A stretch of DNA of 64,000 nt from Streptomyces graminilatus (GTDB taxonomy: Bacteria; Actinomycetota; Actinomycetes; Streptomycetales; Streptomycetaceae): positions 1 to 64,000 of the forward strand of contig NZ_LIQQ01000011.1 in NCBI RefSeq assembly GCF_001418565.1. Reading direction: 5' to 3'. Below the pieces are notes generated by a model, which was not told the DNA's origin, did no database searches, and saw only the letters and a program-made list of their open reading frames with translations. How positions within the stretch are numbered: position 1 is the first letter of the stretch; each line of letters starts with the position of its first letter. This document shows, piece after piece, positions 25,969 to 34,076 of the stretch. Both the position numbers and the translations under genes were made by a program.

Positions 25969-26526
25969 GTGACAACCTTCTACCTGGTTCAGCATGCCGA
26001 GAAGCAGCGGCGACTCGGCGATCCCGGCTTGACTAGACTCGGGCAAGAACAGGCCGCTACGACCGCGCAGTGGCTGGCCCGCGTCAGGTTGAGCGCGGTG
26101 TATAGCAGTCCGTTGCGTCGAGCCCTTCAGACGGCACAGTTCATCGCGTCAGCGAGCGGGATACAAGCGCAGAGGGATGACCGCCTCCGGGAGCGGATGA
26201 ACTGGGCGGATGGTCTGTCCATCGAGGAGTTCATGGCTGACTGGGCTGCATCGGTCCAGGACCGGGACTTCGTGCCGCGGAACGGAGAGTCCTCACGACA
26301 GACCGGTGAGCGGGTCCGTGCGTGCCTGGAGGACCTGTCCGCGATACCGGGTGCTGTCGCTGTGGTCACGCACGGTGGCGCCACAGTGGACTTGCTTCGC
26401 ACACTGGTCGGCGATGGCGCGGTGACGGACAGTCTGCTGAACGAAGGTGTCCCCTCTTGCGCGATCACCACGTTGGACGGCATGAGCGTCCTCGATATCG
26501 CTTCCCTGACACACCTGACGTACTGA
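25969..26526 (+). CDS. Histidine phosphatase family protein
   Basis: A 185-residue phosphoglycerate-mutase-like phosphatase. It has FYLVQHAEK (catalytic His, with RHG replaced by QHA), then VYSSPLRRALQTA with the usual Arg pair, a Glu region, and the second His in VVTHGGAT (near residue 137). The substitution of Arg by Gln before the catalytic His is unusual but occurs in related branches. I chose GTG 25969; ATG 25933 would add 12 residues. Substrate unknown. Confidence 0.78.
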   Translation: MTTFYLVQHAEKQRRLGDPGLTRLGQEQAATTAQWLARVRLSAVYSSPLRRALQTAQFIASASGIQAQRDDRLRERMNWADGLSIEEFMADWAASVQDRDFVPRNGESSRQTGERVRACLEDLSAIPGAVAVVTHGGATVDLLRTLVGDGAVTDSLLNEGVPSCAITTLDGMSVLDIASLTHLTY

Positions 26527-26529
26527 GAG

Positions 26530-26991
26530 GGTGTTTAGCGTGGGCGGGTTGCCCTTTACCTCCCAATAGGTTCCTCGCCAGGTTGGTGTGGTCTCGTCCG
26601 TTATGCGCTTGGCGAGGTTGTCGATCGACGCGGCTCACGGGCACGTTGGTGGAGGTCTTCACGCTCTCGGTGTCGATGACGGAGGCCGTGGGTTCGGGCT
26701 TGCGTCCTTGTTTCACGCGGGCCAGTTCGGTCAGGTCGTAGTTGAGCTGGGCGAAGATTCCCTCGTCGTGCCAGGCAGCGTATGCCGTGGTTCGGGAAGT
26801 CGTGCGGGAGGTACTTCCAGGGGATTCCGGTGCGGTTCACGTAGAGAATCGCGTTGAACACGTCGCGGAGGTCGACTTTGGCTGGTGGGCCTGCGGTCGA
26901 GCCCGGCTTTCCGCCACGCCGTCAACGTCGGCTCGATCAAGGCCCATCGGGCGTCGGACAGGTCGCTGGGGTACGGCTTCCGCTGGCTCAC
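26530..26991 (-). mobile_element. Decayed IS5-type transposase remnant
   Basis: The N-terminus MSQRKPYPSDLSDARWALIE (starting at 26991), then [21 protein letters not shown], then [16 protein letters not shown], occur in order on the - strand but in different frames. They match the opening, middle and first catalytic Asp region of IS5-family transposases. The remaining two thirds, including the other acidic catalytic residues, are missing, so it cannot move on its own. Terminal inverted repeats were not found. Confidence 0.7.
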
Positions 26992-27260
26992 GCCGTAGCG
27001 TTTGCACGGGAGGGGCGGAAGGTGCCGTTCCGCTGATCATCGGGAGATTCTGCTATCAGCGCCGGTCCGGTCTCGCCGCAGGTCGCACTCGGTTTCGTTG
27101 CTGCTGCGTGCAGGAAGGTCGCCCTTCCCGGACAGCGTCGAACCCGGCACTGACACCAAGGCCCGGGTTCCGCACCCGAGCGGCCGCCCGATTGTCAGTG
27201 ACGACTGCGACGATGCCGCCACGGGCACAGCCAGAGGACGGAAGAAGAGGGGCGGCACTG

Positions 27261-28448
27261 GTGGGGAAAGCAGAACGACGTCGAAGGGGCGGTCAGCCGG
27301 GTCAACGGAGCCGACGCCGGATCTCCCTGACCTTCTGTGATGTCGACTACGAGCGCGGGTCCCGGGCACACGGACGCGGCGTCGCCGCCGCCCCGCCGGA
27401 GGGCTGGCTCATCGGCCGAGCCGGCCTGATCCACGCCGACTTCGACGGCGAACGCTTACGGATCACCGGCGACGAGCTCATCACAGGCACGCACCCCGCA
27501 AGCGCCCTGGTCAACGCGCTACACGGCAAGCAGCTGATCGTGGGCCAGGGCATTCTCACCGCCGACCTGCGGGCCGCCGTCATGGTCACCTCGATCCCCA
27601 GCCAGGTCCTGAACCGCACGATCGACACGCTCGCCTTCGCCCACCGCATCCGCGGCGGCCCATTCCCCACCGGCTGCAACCTCGATGACCTCGTCAAGGA
27701 GAACCTGGGTGAGATGCGGCGCAAGCTCCGCTACCCCACCTCCGCCCCCGGACTGCGGCCCGGCGGCACCAGCGGAATGTCGCCCGACCGGCACGACGCA
27801 GACCCGCGCGAGGACGCCGCGCTGGTCGCCCGGACATGGGAGGCGATGGTCACCACCCGCACCCTCGCCTGGGGAGCCGGGAAGCCGTTCTGGACTCACC
27901 ACGACGGCGACACCCGCCCCGGCACCGCCGCCGGCTCCGCAGACCTCGCCGCCGAGCACATCGCCGAACTCACCGGAAAACAGCCTCAGGCCGAAGCAGC
28001 CGAATGGGCCGCCCGCATCCGGGAGGAGGGCCGCATCATGCGCCCCACCACCCCGAGCATCAACGGCCTGCTGCTGGCCAACCTAGCCGCCGCCTACATC
28101 CCCGTCCCCGAGCCCGTCCGAATCATCGCCGACACACTCCAGGCCGCAGGCGAGATCCCCTCCGACCGAGTCCTACAGGCCGAGGACCTCTACATGGCCT
28201 GCCAATACCTCGGCACTCAGCAGAACATCGACGTCCGCCACCGCAGCGCGACCGGCAAGAAGCTCACGAAGCCCCTGCGCGAGCCCGTCGCCTGGGCTCT
28301 CTGGCAGCTCACCCACCCGGAATGGGCGGCTACCCAACGCCACTGGCGCAAAGAAGCACGGACCACCGCCACAGGCCACATCCGGCTCCAGGAACTGAAG
28401 AGGGAACGAGAACACATCCGTGGGCGCCTCGCCGCTCTCGTCGGCTGA
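27261..28448 (+). CDS. Unknown protein, possible exonuclease-like N-terminus
   Basis: A 395-residue protein from GTG 27261, which has GAAGAGGGG upstream. The N-terminal 110 residues contain an acidic strand (FCDVDYERG) and later GKQLIVGQGILTADLRAA, which is reminiscent of DEDD-type exonuclease strands, but a full set of catalytic acids is not obvious. The rest is helical, with a charged Arg/Glu C-terminal helix (LQELKREREHIRGRL). I cannot name the family. A hairpin terminator follows. Confidence 0.6.
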   Translation: MGKAERRRRGGQPGQRSRRRISLTFCDVDYERGSRAHGRGVAAAPPEGWLIGRAGLIHADFDGERLRITGDELITGTHPASALVNALHGKQLIVGQGILTADLRAAVMVTSIPSQVLNRTIDTLAFAHRIRGGPFPTGCNLDDLVKENLGEMRRKLRYPTSAPGLRPGGTSGMSPDRHDADPREDAALVARTWEAMVTTRTLAWGAGKPFWTHHDGDTRPGTAAGSADLAAEHIAELTGKQPQAEAAEWAARIREEGRIMRPTTPSINGLLLANLAAAYIPVPEPVRIIADTLQAAGEIPSDRVLQAEDLYMACQYLGTQQNIDVRHRSATGKKLTKPLREPVAWALWQLTHPEWAATQRHWRKEARTTATGHIRLQELKREREHIRGRLAALVG

Positions 28449-28492
28449 GCAACCGTGGTCGAGACGCTGAGGGCCGTGGGCTCCTTAGAAGT

Positions 28493-28532
28493 GAGGCCAG
28501 GTGACCCGGGGCAGTACCGGGAGCCTGGCCTC
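28493..28532 (+). terminator. Hairpin after the unknown gene at 27.3-28.4 kb
   Basis: Arms GAGGCCAGG (28493-28501) and CCTGGCCTC (28524-28532) pair perfectly; the inner CCCGG/CCGGG can extend the stem. It lies 45 bases past the stop at 28448. Confidence 0.6.
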
Positions 28533-28537
28533 GCGCA

Positions 28538-28732
28538 CTGTTCGTTGACCTCTGCCGTCTCAGCGGGGAGCTCACCCGCGACCTCGACTCGACCACCGCC
28601 ACGCTCGACCTGCTAGGCGCCGACGCGGTCGTGAGGGTCCTGCCCCAGGCCAACACCCCGGCCGACAGCAGCGTACAAGCGGTCAAGGCCGCCGGCATGA
28701 ACGTCGTGGACGTTCGTTGTTTCCGTACGTAA
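28538..28732 (+). pseudogene. Short coding remnant of unknown protein
   Basis: A 64-codon open frame with strong third-position GC reads DLDSTTATLDLLGADAVVRV in its first half and AGMNVVDVRCFRT at its end, with a TAA stop. There is no start codon with a ribosome site, and the frame begins immediately after the terminator hairpin. It is probably a 5'-truncated gene. Confidence 0.3.
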
Positions 28733-28879
28733 CCCAGCCGAGCCTCACAGAATCGCCCACCTTGTGCCGGGAGGCGCAAGCATCGATGGTTGGCAAGGGG
28801 ACGAAGATCACCGGTGCGGCACGCGCCCAACGCGACTGCCGCCGCGGTGATGCCGCCGGCGTCGGCTGTTGACAGGCTG

Positions 28880-29272
28880 TCAGGCGCGAGGCGGAAGCGC
28901 TGCGTCCAGCAGGGTGCGCTGGTGTTCCCCGCCCAGGATGTAGGAAGCTCCCAGGCCCTTCACCGCAAGCGGCGCCAGCGTGGTTGCCGCGATGGCCTCA
29001 CGCAGATCCTGCATCTGGTCGCGCAGCGGCTTGGGAACAAGGTCGTCGCGGAGGTCGGCATCTGCGGCGTTCAAGCCGATCCGGAGCGCTGTTGGGAGGG
29101 AGAAGACTTCCTGCGCCATGAGGTCGCGCAGGTGTCGTGAAGACTGGGGCTCGCCCTCGACATACGGGCGCATCCGCGCTGCCAGGTGGGTGAGCCGGCC
29201 CAGGAACCACTCCTGAAGATCGCGATCAGCGCGAGGCAACGGCACTCGAGGAGGGTGCTGGGCGGCGGGCAT
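28880..29272 (-). CDS. Unknown 130-residue helical protein
   Basis: The protein starts at ATG 29272. It is mostly helical and charged (EWFLGRLTHLAARMRPYVEG, then DLVPKPLRDQMQDLREAIAA). No family is recognised and no membrane segment is present. The next gene on this strand, upstream at 29338-30183, is 65 bases away, so the two may be co-transcribed. Confidence 0.55.
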   Translation of the reverse strand: MPAAQHPPRVPLPRADRDLQEWFLGRLTHLAARMRPYVEGEPQSSRHLRDLMAQEVFSLPTALRIGLNAADADLRDDLVPKPLRDQMQDLREAIAATTLAPLAVKGLGASYILGGEHQRTLLDAALPPRA

Positions 29273-29337
29273 GCCCGGATTCTAGCGACTGGCACGTGCG
29301 TTGACGGTGCGTCGCGCCCCGGGATTACCTGGTCCAG

Positions 29338-30183
29338 CTACAGGGACGTTGACATCGGCGCCGCAGTGCGACGTCCTTGCCGCCCAGCAGCAACCGTTGG
29401 GCACCGCGGCATGTCGGCGTATTCCACCCCGGTCGTCTGCCCAGGCGCCCCCGCGGAGTCGGCGGGCAGAAACTTAGCCAGGCACACCCCACACAGCACG
29501 GGACCTTGCTCGTAGAAGTGCGGGGTGACCTGCTGGCGGCGGGGCGGAGTGCACCCGCAGATGATCAGGAAGCGGGCGCCGTTTCGATCGCTGCGCGGCG
29601 CCGCCGCCCTCTGGACGGTGGCTTTGAGTTGGACAGCGCCCGCGGCGTCGAGGACGGCGATCACCTCGGTCCACGTAGCCGCCTCAGCATCGGACAGAGG
29701 GCAGTGACCTGTGCCGACGCGACGAGAGCCCCGGGTGGGTGGAGTCAGTCCGACCTCGTGGGCAAGGGGGCCATAGTGCTTGTTGTGCCATCGCTGATCC
29801 CCGCCGCTGATGTCGGTAATCCCGCGTGCGAGGGCCAAGCCGTGTGCGGCATGATGCAGCAGCCCCTCCAGCATCGGGCGGCCGCCGTACCCGAGCGTGC
29901 CGGAGGTAACTTGGAGTTCCATGGTGAGGGTGCCCTCACGATAGAAGCTGCGACCGGTGCGCAGCGCGGAGCAAGCAGTGGGGTCCTGCGCACCCAGCGG
30001 TGGAGGGGTGGTGACGGAGACGTCGGGGACCTCCGCGAAGCGACGTCGGATCTCCTTCCACACGGACTCCACAGTGCTGATGAGCAACGTGCCGTGTACG
30101 AGAGGAGCGCTCGCCCGTCGCTGCGGCTCCGATTCCGGGCCGGCAGTAGGGCGGGTTTCACTAAAGAGCGTGGGGTGGTTCAC
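29338..30183 (-). CDS. SprT/zinc-peptidase-like protein with altered motif
   Basis: A 281-residue protein from GTG 30183. The central segment LLHHAAHGLALARGITD (near residue 110), then the HNKHYGPLAHEVGL block, matches the pattern of actinobacterial phage and plasmid proteins with an HExxH-type zinc site. Here the catalytic Glu is replaced (HHAAH). A later CGCT and CGVC pair (near residues 210 and 233) could form a zinc knuckle. Such proteins are frequent in mobile elements; the biochemical role is unknown and loss of the Glu suggests no protease activity. Confidence 0.55.
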   Translation of the reverse strand: MNHPTLFSETRPTAGPESEPQRRASAPLVHGTLLISTVESVWKEIRRRFAEVPDVSVTTPPPLGAQDPTACSALRTGRSFYREGTLTMELQVTSGTLGYGGRPMLEGLLHHAAHGLALARGITDISGGDQRWHNKHYGPLAHEVGLTPPTRGSRRVGTGHCPLSDAEAATWTEVIAVLDAAGAVQLKATVQRAAAPRSDRNGARFLIICGCTPPRRQQVTPHFYEQGPVLCGVCLAKFLPADSAGAPGQTTGVEYADMPRCPTVAAGRQGRRTAAPMSTSL

Positions 30184-30993
30184 GAAGTGGTGCCTTCAGG
30201 TTGGACGGGTACAGGGCAGCCGGACACGGCCGACGAGGTCCTCGGATGCTGGTCGGCCTGTGAATGAAGTACTGCTCGCGGTCGGCATCACCGTGCACTG
30301 AATGACGACGCCGTTGGCATCGAGGTACACGCGCTCGCTCTCGGTGCAGAACCGGCCGGTGGCGATGCCGAAGTCCCCGGCTTCATGAGCTGAGCACTGA
30401 CCTCCCGGACGCAGGCGCTCACACCCAACCGCAGGGCGCCGGACAGTACGTCGAGCGGGGTGGACGGCTGGCCAGCCTGGTCATTCACCCTGGAGACGAG
30501 GGACGCGGTCACGGAGTTGATCGTGCCACTGAACGAGCCGGGACTTCCGGAGAAACGGCGGACTCGGCGCGGCGTCTCCGTGGCGAAGTCGGCCTGCCCC
30601 GGGCAGACTAGCGGCTAAGATCCACCGCTCGTCCCTCCCTGCGGCCCCGCCCCCGAAGACGGCTGGCTCACCGCGGACCTCATAGGACATTAACTCCGGG
30701 CCCTCCACGTCCAGCTGACACCCAGCCAGAGTCGCGTGGTGAGCCGGCCATCCGCCTGTACACCGTGGCGGAGACCGGCCAGGATGAGATCCACTCGATC
30801 CGACATCGGCTCCAGCCGCCTCCGCCTTCCTGACACAGGCGGCAGCCGTGCCACGGTCTGGCGCCCGGAGTACTCCGGGTTCGGCCGCGCGTCGACCAAT
30901 ACAAGCGGAGTGCGCGAACTAGGGCCGGATCCGACGGGGTTGGAGCGCGGCGATGGTCCGGTCGCAAGGGCGCGCGTCGATAGAATCCCGGCC
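30184..30993. other. Region of degraded coding fragments upstream of murC
   Basis: On the - strand, between about 30310 and 30720, pieces such as SFSGTINSVTASLVSRVNDQ and, in another frame, FGIATGRFCTESERVYLD look coding but are frame-broken. A further piece (CQLDVEGPELMSYEVRGEPA) lies around 30640-30720. I cannot assign them. The last 250 bases before MurC should hold its promoter, but no clear -35/-10 pair stood out. Confidence 0.3.
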
Positions 30994-32325
30994 ATGTCAG
31001 ATGCCCTCAAGCCCTTCGCTGATCGTCGTCTTCACTTCGTCGGGATCGGGGGCTGTGGCATGTCCGGCCTGGCCCTGGTGGCCCGGGAACTGGGAGCTCA
31101 GGTCAGCGGCAGCGATGCCAAGAACACGATCTACACGCAGTCCCTGGAGCGGAACGGCGTCACCGGCGTTGTCATCGGCCACAGCGCGGAGAGCGTTCCG
31201 GATGCTCCGGCGGAAGTCGTGTTCTCCAGCGCGGTCAAGCCCGAGAACATCGAGCGCGTGGAGGCCGCACGCAAGGGCCTGGGTGAGCTGCACCGGTCCG
31301 GGCTGCTGACGCAGATCACCCGCCTGCACGAGACGGTCGCGGTGGGCGGCGCGCACGGCAAGTCGTCGACCGCCGCGCTGCTGGCACATGTGTTGTCCTG
31401 GTGCGGCAAGGACCCGAGCTACGTCGTCGGGGCGCTGCTGCGCCCGCCGGGTGTCCACGCGGCCGCCGGGGCCGGCGGCACGCTGGTCATCGAGGCGGAC
31501 GAGTCCGACAAGAGCCTGCTCTCGTACCACGTGCACACGGCCGTGGTTACTAATGCCGACCTCGACCATGTCGGCGACGGCGGCGGCTACCGCGACATCG
31601 CCGATGTGGCGACGGTGCTGGGCGAGTTCGCGGCGAAGGCCCAAGTGGCGGTCGTATCTGCGCAGGCCGCAGAACATCTGCGCCCACATGTTCCGGGCAT
31701 GACGGTGGTGGATCCCGAGCTCATCGACGGCGAGCCGATGCGGTTCCGCCTGGACGGCGAGGTGTACGAGGTCAACCAGCCGGGCGTGCACCAGATGCAC
31801 AACGCCGCCCTGGTCGTGCACGTCGCCCGCACCCGCGGCTGCTCGGCGGCGGACACCCGCACCGCGCTGCTGTCGTTCCCGGGCCTGGCCCGCCGGTTCG
31901 AGCTGCGCGGCAAGACCGCTTCGGGGGCGCGAGTGTACGACGACTACGCACACCACCCGGTCGAGGTGGCCGCCGCCCTGGCCGCAGCCCGCCAGGTCGC
32001 CGGCGGCGGGCGGGTCCTTGCCGTGTTCCAGCCACACCTGTTCAGCCGCACCCAGCAGTTCCAGGCCGAATTCCTCGACGCCCTGGCCGCGGCAGACCAG
32101 GCCTGGGTGGAGCCGGTGTATCCGGCCCGGGAGGACCCCGCCCAGTGGACTCACGTCGCCGAGTCCCTGGCGGCTGACGCTGACGCGCGCCGGCCCGTCC
32201 TGGCGATGTCGCCGGGACGTGAGGAACTCGCGGAGCAGCTCAGGCACAAGGCCGGGGACGGTGACGTCGTGATGCTGATCGGCGCTGGTGACGTCAACAC
32301 GCTCGCCGAGGCACTGGTCAGCTGA
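30994..32325 (+). CDS. murC: UDP-N-acetylmuramate--L-alanine ligase, accessory copy
   Basis: A 443-residue MurC. It has the N-terminal FVGIGGCGMSGLA nucleotide loop (residues about 14-26), the ATP P-loop GAHGKSST (about 118-125, normally GTHGKTTT), the carbamylated-Lys and metal region NADLDHVGD, and the C-terminal DDYAHHPVEV block. It ligates L-Ala to UDP-MurNAc in peptidoglycan synthesis. It is not in a division/cell-wall cluster, so it is likely an extra copy. Candidate roles are bypass resistance to a cell-wall inhibitor or amide-bond formation on another acid. ATG 30994. Confidence 0.88.
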   Translation: MSDALKPFADRRLHFVGIGGCGMSGLALVARELGAQVSGSDAKNTIYTQSLERNGVTGVVIGHSAESVPDAPAEVVFSSAVKPENIERVEAARKGLGELHRSGLLTQITRLHETVAVGGAHGKSSTAALLAHVLSWCGKDPSYVVGALLRPPGVHAAAGAGGTLVIEADESDKSLLSYHVHTAVVTNADLDHVGDGGGYRDIADVATVLGEFAAKAQVAVVSAQAAEHLRPHVPGMTVVDPELIDGEPMRFRLDGEVYEVNQPGVHQMHNAALVVHVARTRGCSAADTRTALLSFPGLARRFELRGKTASGARVYDDYAHHPVEVAAALAAARQVAGGGRVLAVFQPHLFSRTQQFQAEFLDALAAADQAWVEPVYPAREDPAQWTHVAESLAADADARRPVLAMSPGREELAEQLRHKAGDGDVVMLIGAGDVNTLAEALVS

Positions 32326-32578
32326 CCGCGCTCCCGGGCGTCGACACCCACCCGCCTTCGGGCACGCGGAGGAATCCGCCGGGCACGGAGGCGGGGCAGG
32401 TCTCCTCTGCCGACCGGAGCCACGGGCGGAAAGCGTCAGGCTCAGGAACGCGTCCCAGCTCTCTGGTTCCGCCACGCGCTCCCGCGAACAGCTCACCCGC
32501 CCTTGTGACCAACGCGGGGTCGGCCTGCGGGCTCTCACCGCAGAGCAGGGGAACATTGCCCCCTTGGGTCAAGTGCAT
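32318..32578 (-). CDS. Possible small unknown protein
   Basis: An 86-residue frame with coding texture (MHLTQGGNVPLLCGESPQ opening) that overlaps the murC end by eight bases convergently. It resembles small streptomycete hypotheticals but no family can be named. The remaining 32579-32782 shows no other gene. Confidence 0.35.
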   Translation of the reverse strand: MHLTQGGNVPLLCGESPQADPALVTRAGELFAGARGGTRELGRVPEPDAFRPWLRSAEETCPASVPGGFLRVPEGGWVSTPGSAVS

Positions 32579-32782
32579 TCAACGGCGCGCGGGCCATGTT
32601 GACGGAGCCCGTGGGCGACGGCATGATGACGGACTGCGTGGCCTACGCCGAACCTCCCGCGACCGTCCCCAGCACGGTCTCCCATCGGAGGCAAAGGGAC
32701 TAGCGTCTCAGGTCGCTGTCGCAGCCCGATCGCCTCGGGCGAGGTTGCTGGGGAATCGTCGCTCAAGGCGTGGAAGGCCGCG

Positions 32783-33799
32783 ATGACAGCCCGCAGGAAC
32801 TTCAAGCGCCTCGTGCGCGCCCGCGCCGCCAAGACCGGCGAGTCCTACACGTCTGCTCTCCGGCACTTCCGTCCGACTCCATCTGGAGACGTCATGTCGG
32901 AAGCAATGAACCTCAAGAGCGTGCGGCTCGCCGTCGCACAGGCTCCCGTTCGCGAGGATCCCCGAGATGTTGACGCGCTGCGCGAAAGCGGTCGTCAGGC
33001 CCGTGCTCTGATGCGCGAGGCGAGTGCTCGGGGCGCGAGGATCGTGCACTTCCCGGAAGGCGCGATCTGCTTTCCCCACAAGCTCGTCATGTCCGTCGAC
33101 GGCCCGGACTCGGTCGGCCCGGCGGACTGGGATCGGTGCCAGTGGCCAGTTCTGCAAGCAGAGTTGGCAGCGATCGGCGAGTTGGCACGGGAGTTGCGGC
33201 TGTGGACGGTGATCGCCTCGGTGCACCGCTTGACCGAACCTAACCGTCCGCACAACAGCCTCTACGTCATCTCCGATCACGGCGAGGTCGTCACGCGCTA
33301 CGACGAGCGCCTGCTGTCGAACACGAAGGTCTCGTACATGTACTCGCCGGGCATCTCGCCGGTGACCTTCGACGTCGACGGTGTGCGCTTCGGCTGCCTG
33401 CTCGGCATGGAGATTCACTACCCGGAGTTGTTCGCCGAGTACGAGAAGCTGGACGTCGACTGCGTCTTGTTCTCCACGACCGGCGTCTCCCCGGGCAACG
33501 CCGCCGCCCAAGCCCAAGGCCACGCCGCGGTCAACAGCTACTGGGTCAGCTTCTCGGTGCCGACGCAGCACAGCGCCACCGCGCCGTCCGGAATCATCGC
33601 CCCCAACGGCGACTGGCTTGAGCGGTGCCCCACGGACGGATCGCCGTCGGTGGCGGTCGTGGACCTCAACGACGGTTCCGAGGCCGCCATCGAAGCAGTG
33701 ACCTACGCACGTCCCTGGCGTCGTGAGTCACGCGCAGGCGTCTACGCCGGGCACAAGGTGACCGACCCGCGCAGCGAAGACCGCACTGCGGCCTTCTAG
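32783..33799 (+). CDS. Nitrilase-fold protein lacking catalytic Lys and Cys
   Basis: A 338-residue carbon-nitrogen hydrolase-fold protein. The first 30 residues (MTARRNFKRLVRARAAKTGE) form a basic helix seen at the ends of several actinobacterial accessory proteins, so ATG 32783 is preferred over ATG 32894. The nitrilase order is kept, but the triad is not. The Glu is present (VHFPEGAICF), the Lys position reads RYDERLL (Glu), and the Cys position of the IC-YD-RFPE motif reads LLGMEIHYPE (Gly). Amidase/nitrilase chemistry is therefore unlikely, and it may bind a ligand instead. Confidence 0.75.
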   Translation: MTARRNFKRLVRARAAKTGESYTSALRHFRPTPSGDVMSEAMNLKSVRLAVAQAPVREDPRDVDALRESGRQARALMREASARGARIVHFPEGAICFPHKLVMSVDGPDSVGPADWDRCQWPVLQAELAAIGELARELRLWTVIASVHRLTEPNRPHNSLYVISDHGEVVTRYDERLLSNTKVSYMYSPGISPVTFDVDGVRFGCLLGMEIHYPELFAEYEKLDVDCVLFSTTGVSPGNAAAQAQGHAAVNSYWVSFSVPTQHSATAPSGIIAPNGDWLERCPTDGSPSVAVVDLNDGSEAAIEAVTYARPWRRESRAGVYAGHKVTDPRSEDRTAAF

Positions 33800-33810
33800 C
33801 GCGAAAACCT

Positions 33811-33854
33811 GAGGGGTTCGCGGTACGGGGTGGCTCCCGCGCCGCGAACCCCTC
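33811..33854. terminator. 13-bp hairpin after nitrilase-fold gene
   Basis: GAGGGGTTCGCGG (33811-33823) and CCGCGAACCCCTC (33842-33854) are exact complements around an 18-base loop, 12 bases past the stop at 33799. It may also serve the convergent helicase gene ending at 34077. Confidence 0.7.
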
Positions 33855-34076
33855 GGATCCAAAATCGGTTGTTGCCTCCGGCTGCCAGACCATCTCTCTC
33901 GTCCTCGTCGTTGCTCGCGGTCAACTGATCAACGCCGCGAATGTCCTTGCTCCCAGTAGCGGCGTCCTTCAGGTGTGGCGAGGAGCGACTCGACCGCCTC
34001 CCGCAGATGCACGGCGTCAGCCCGCCGCCCACTGGATCTCCAGCACAGTCACTTGCGCGTTCTGGAGGAGATGCTT

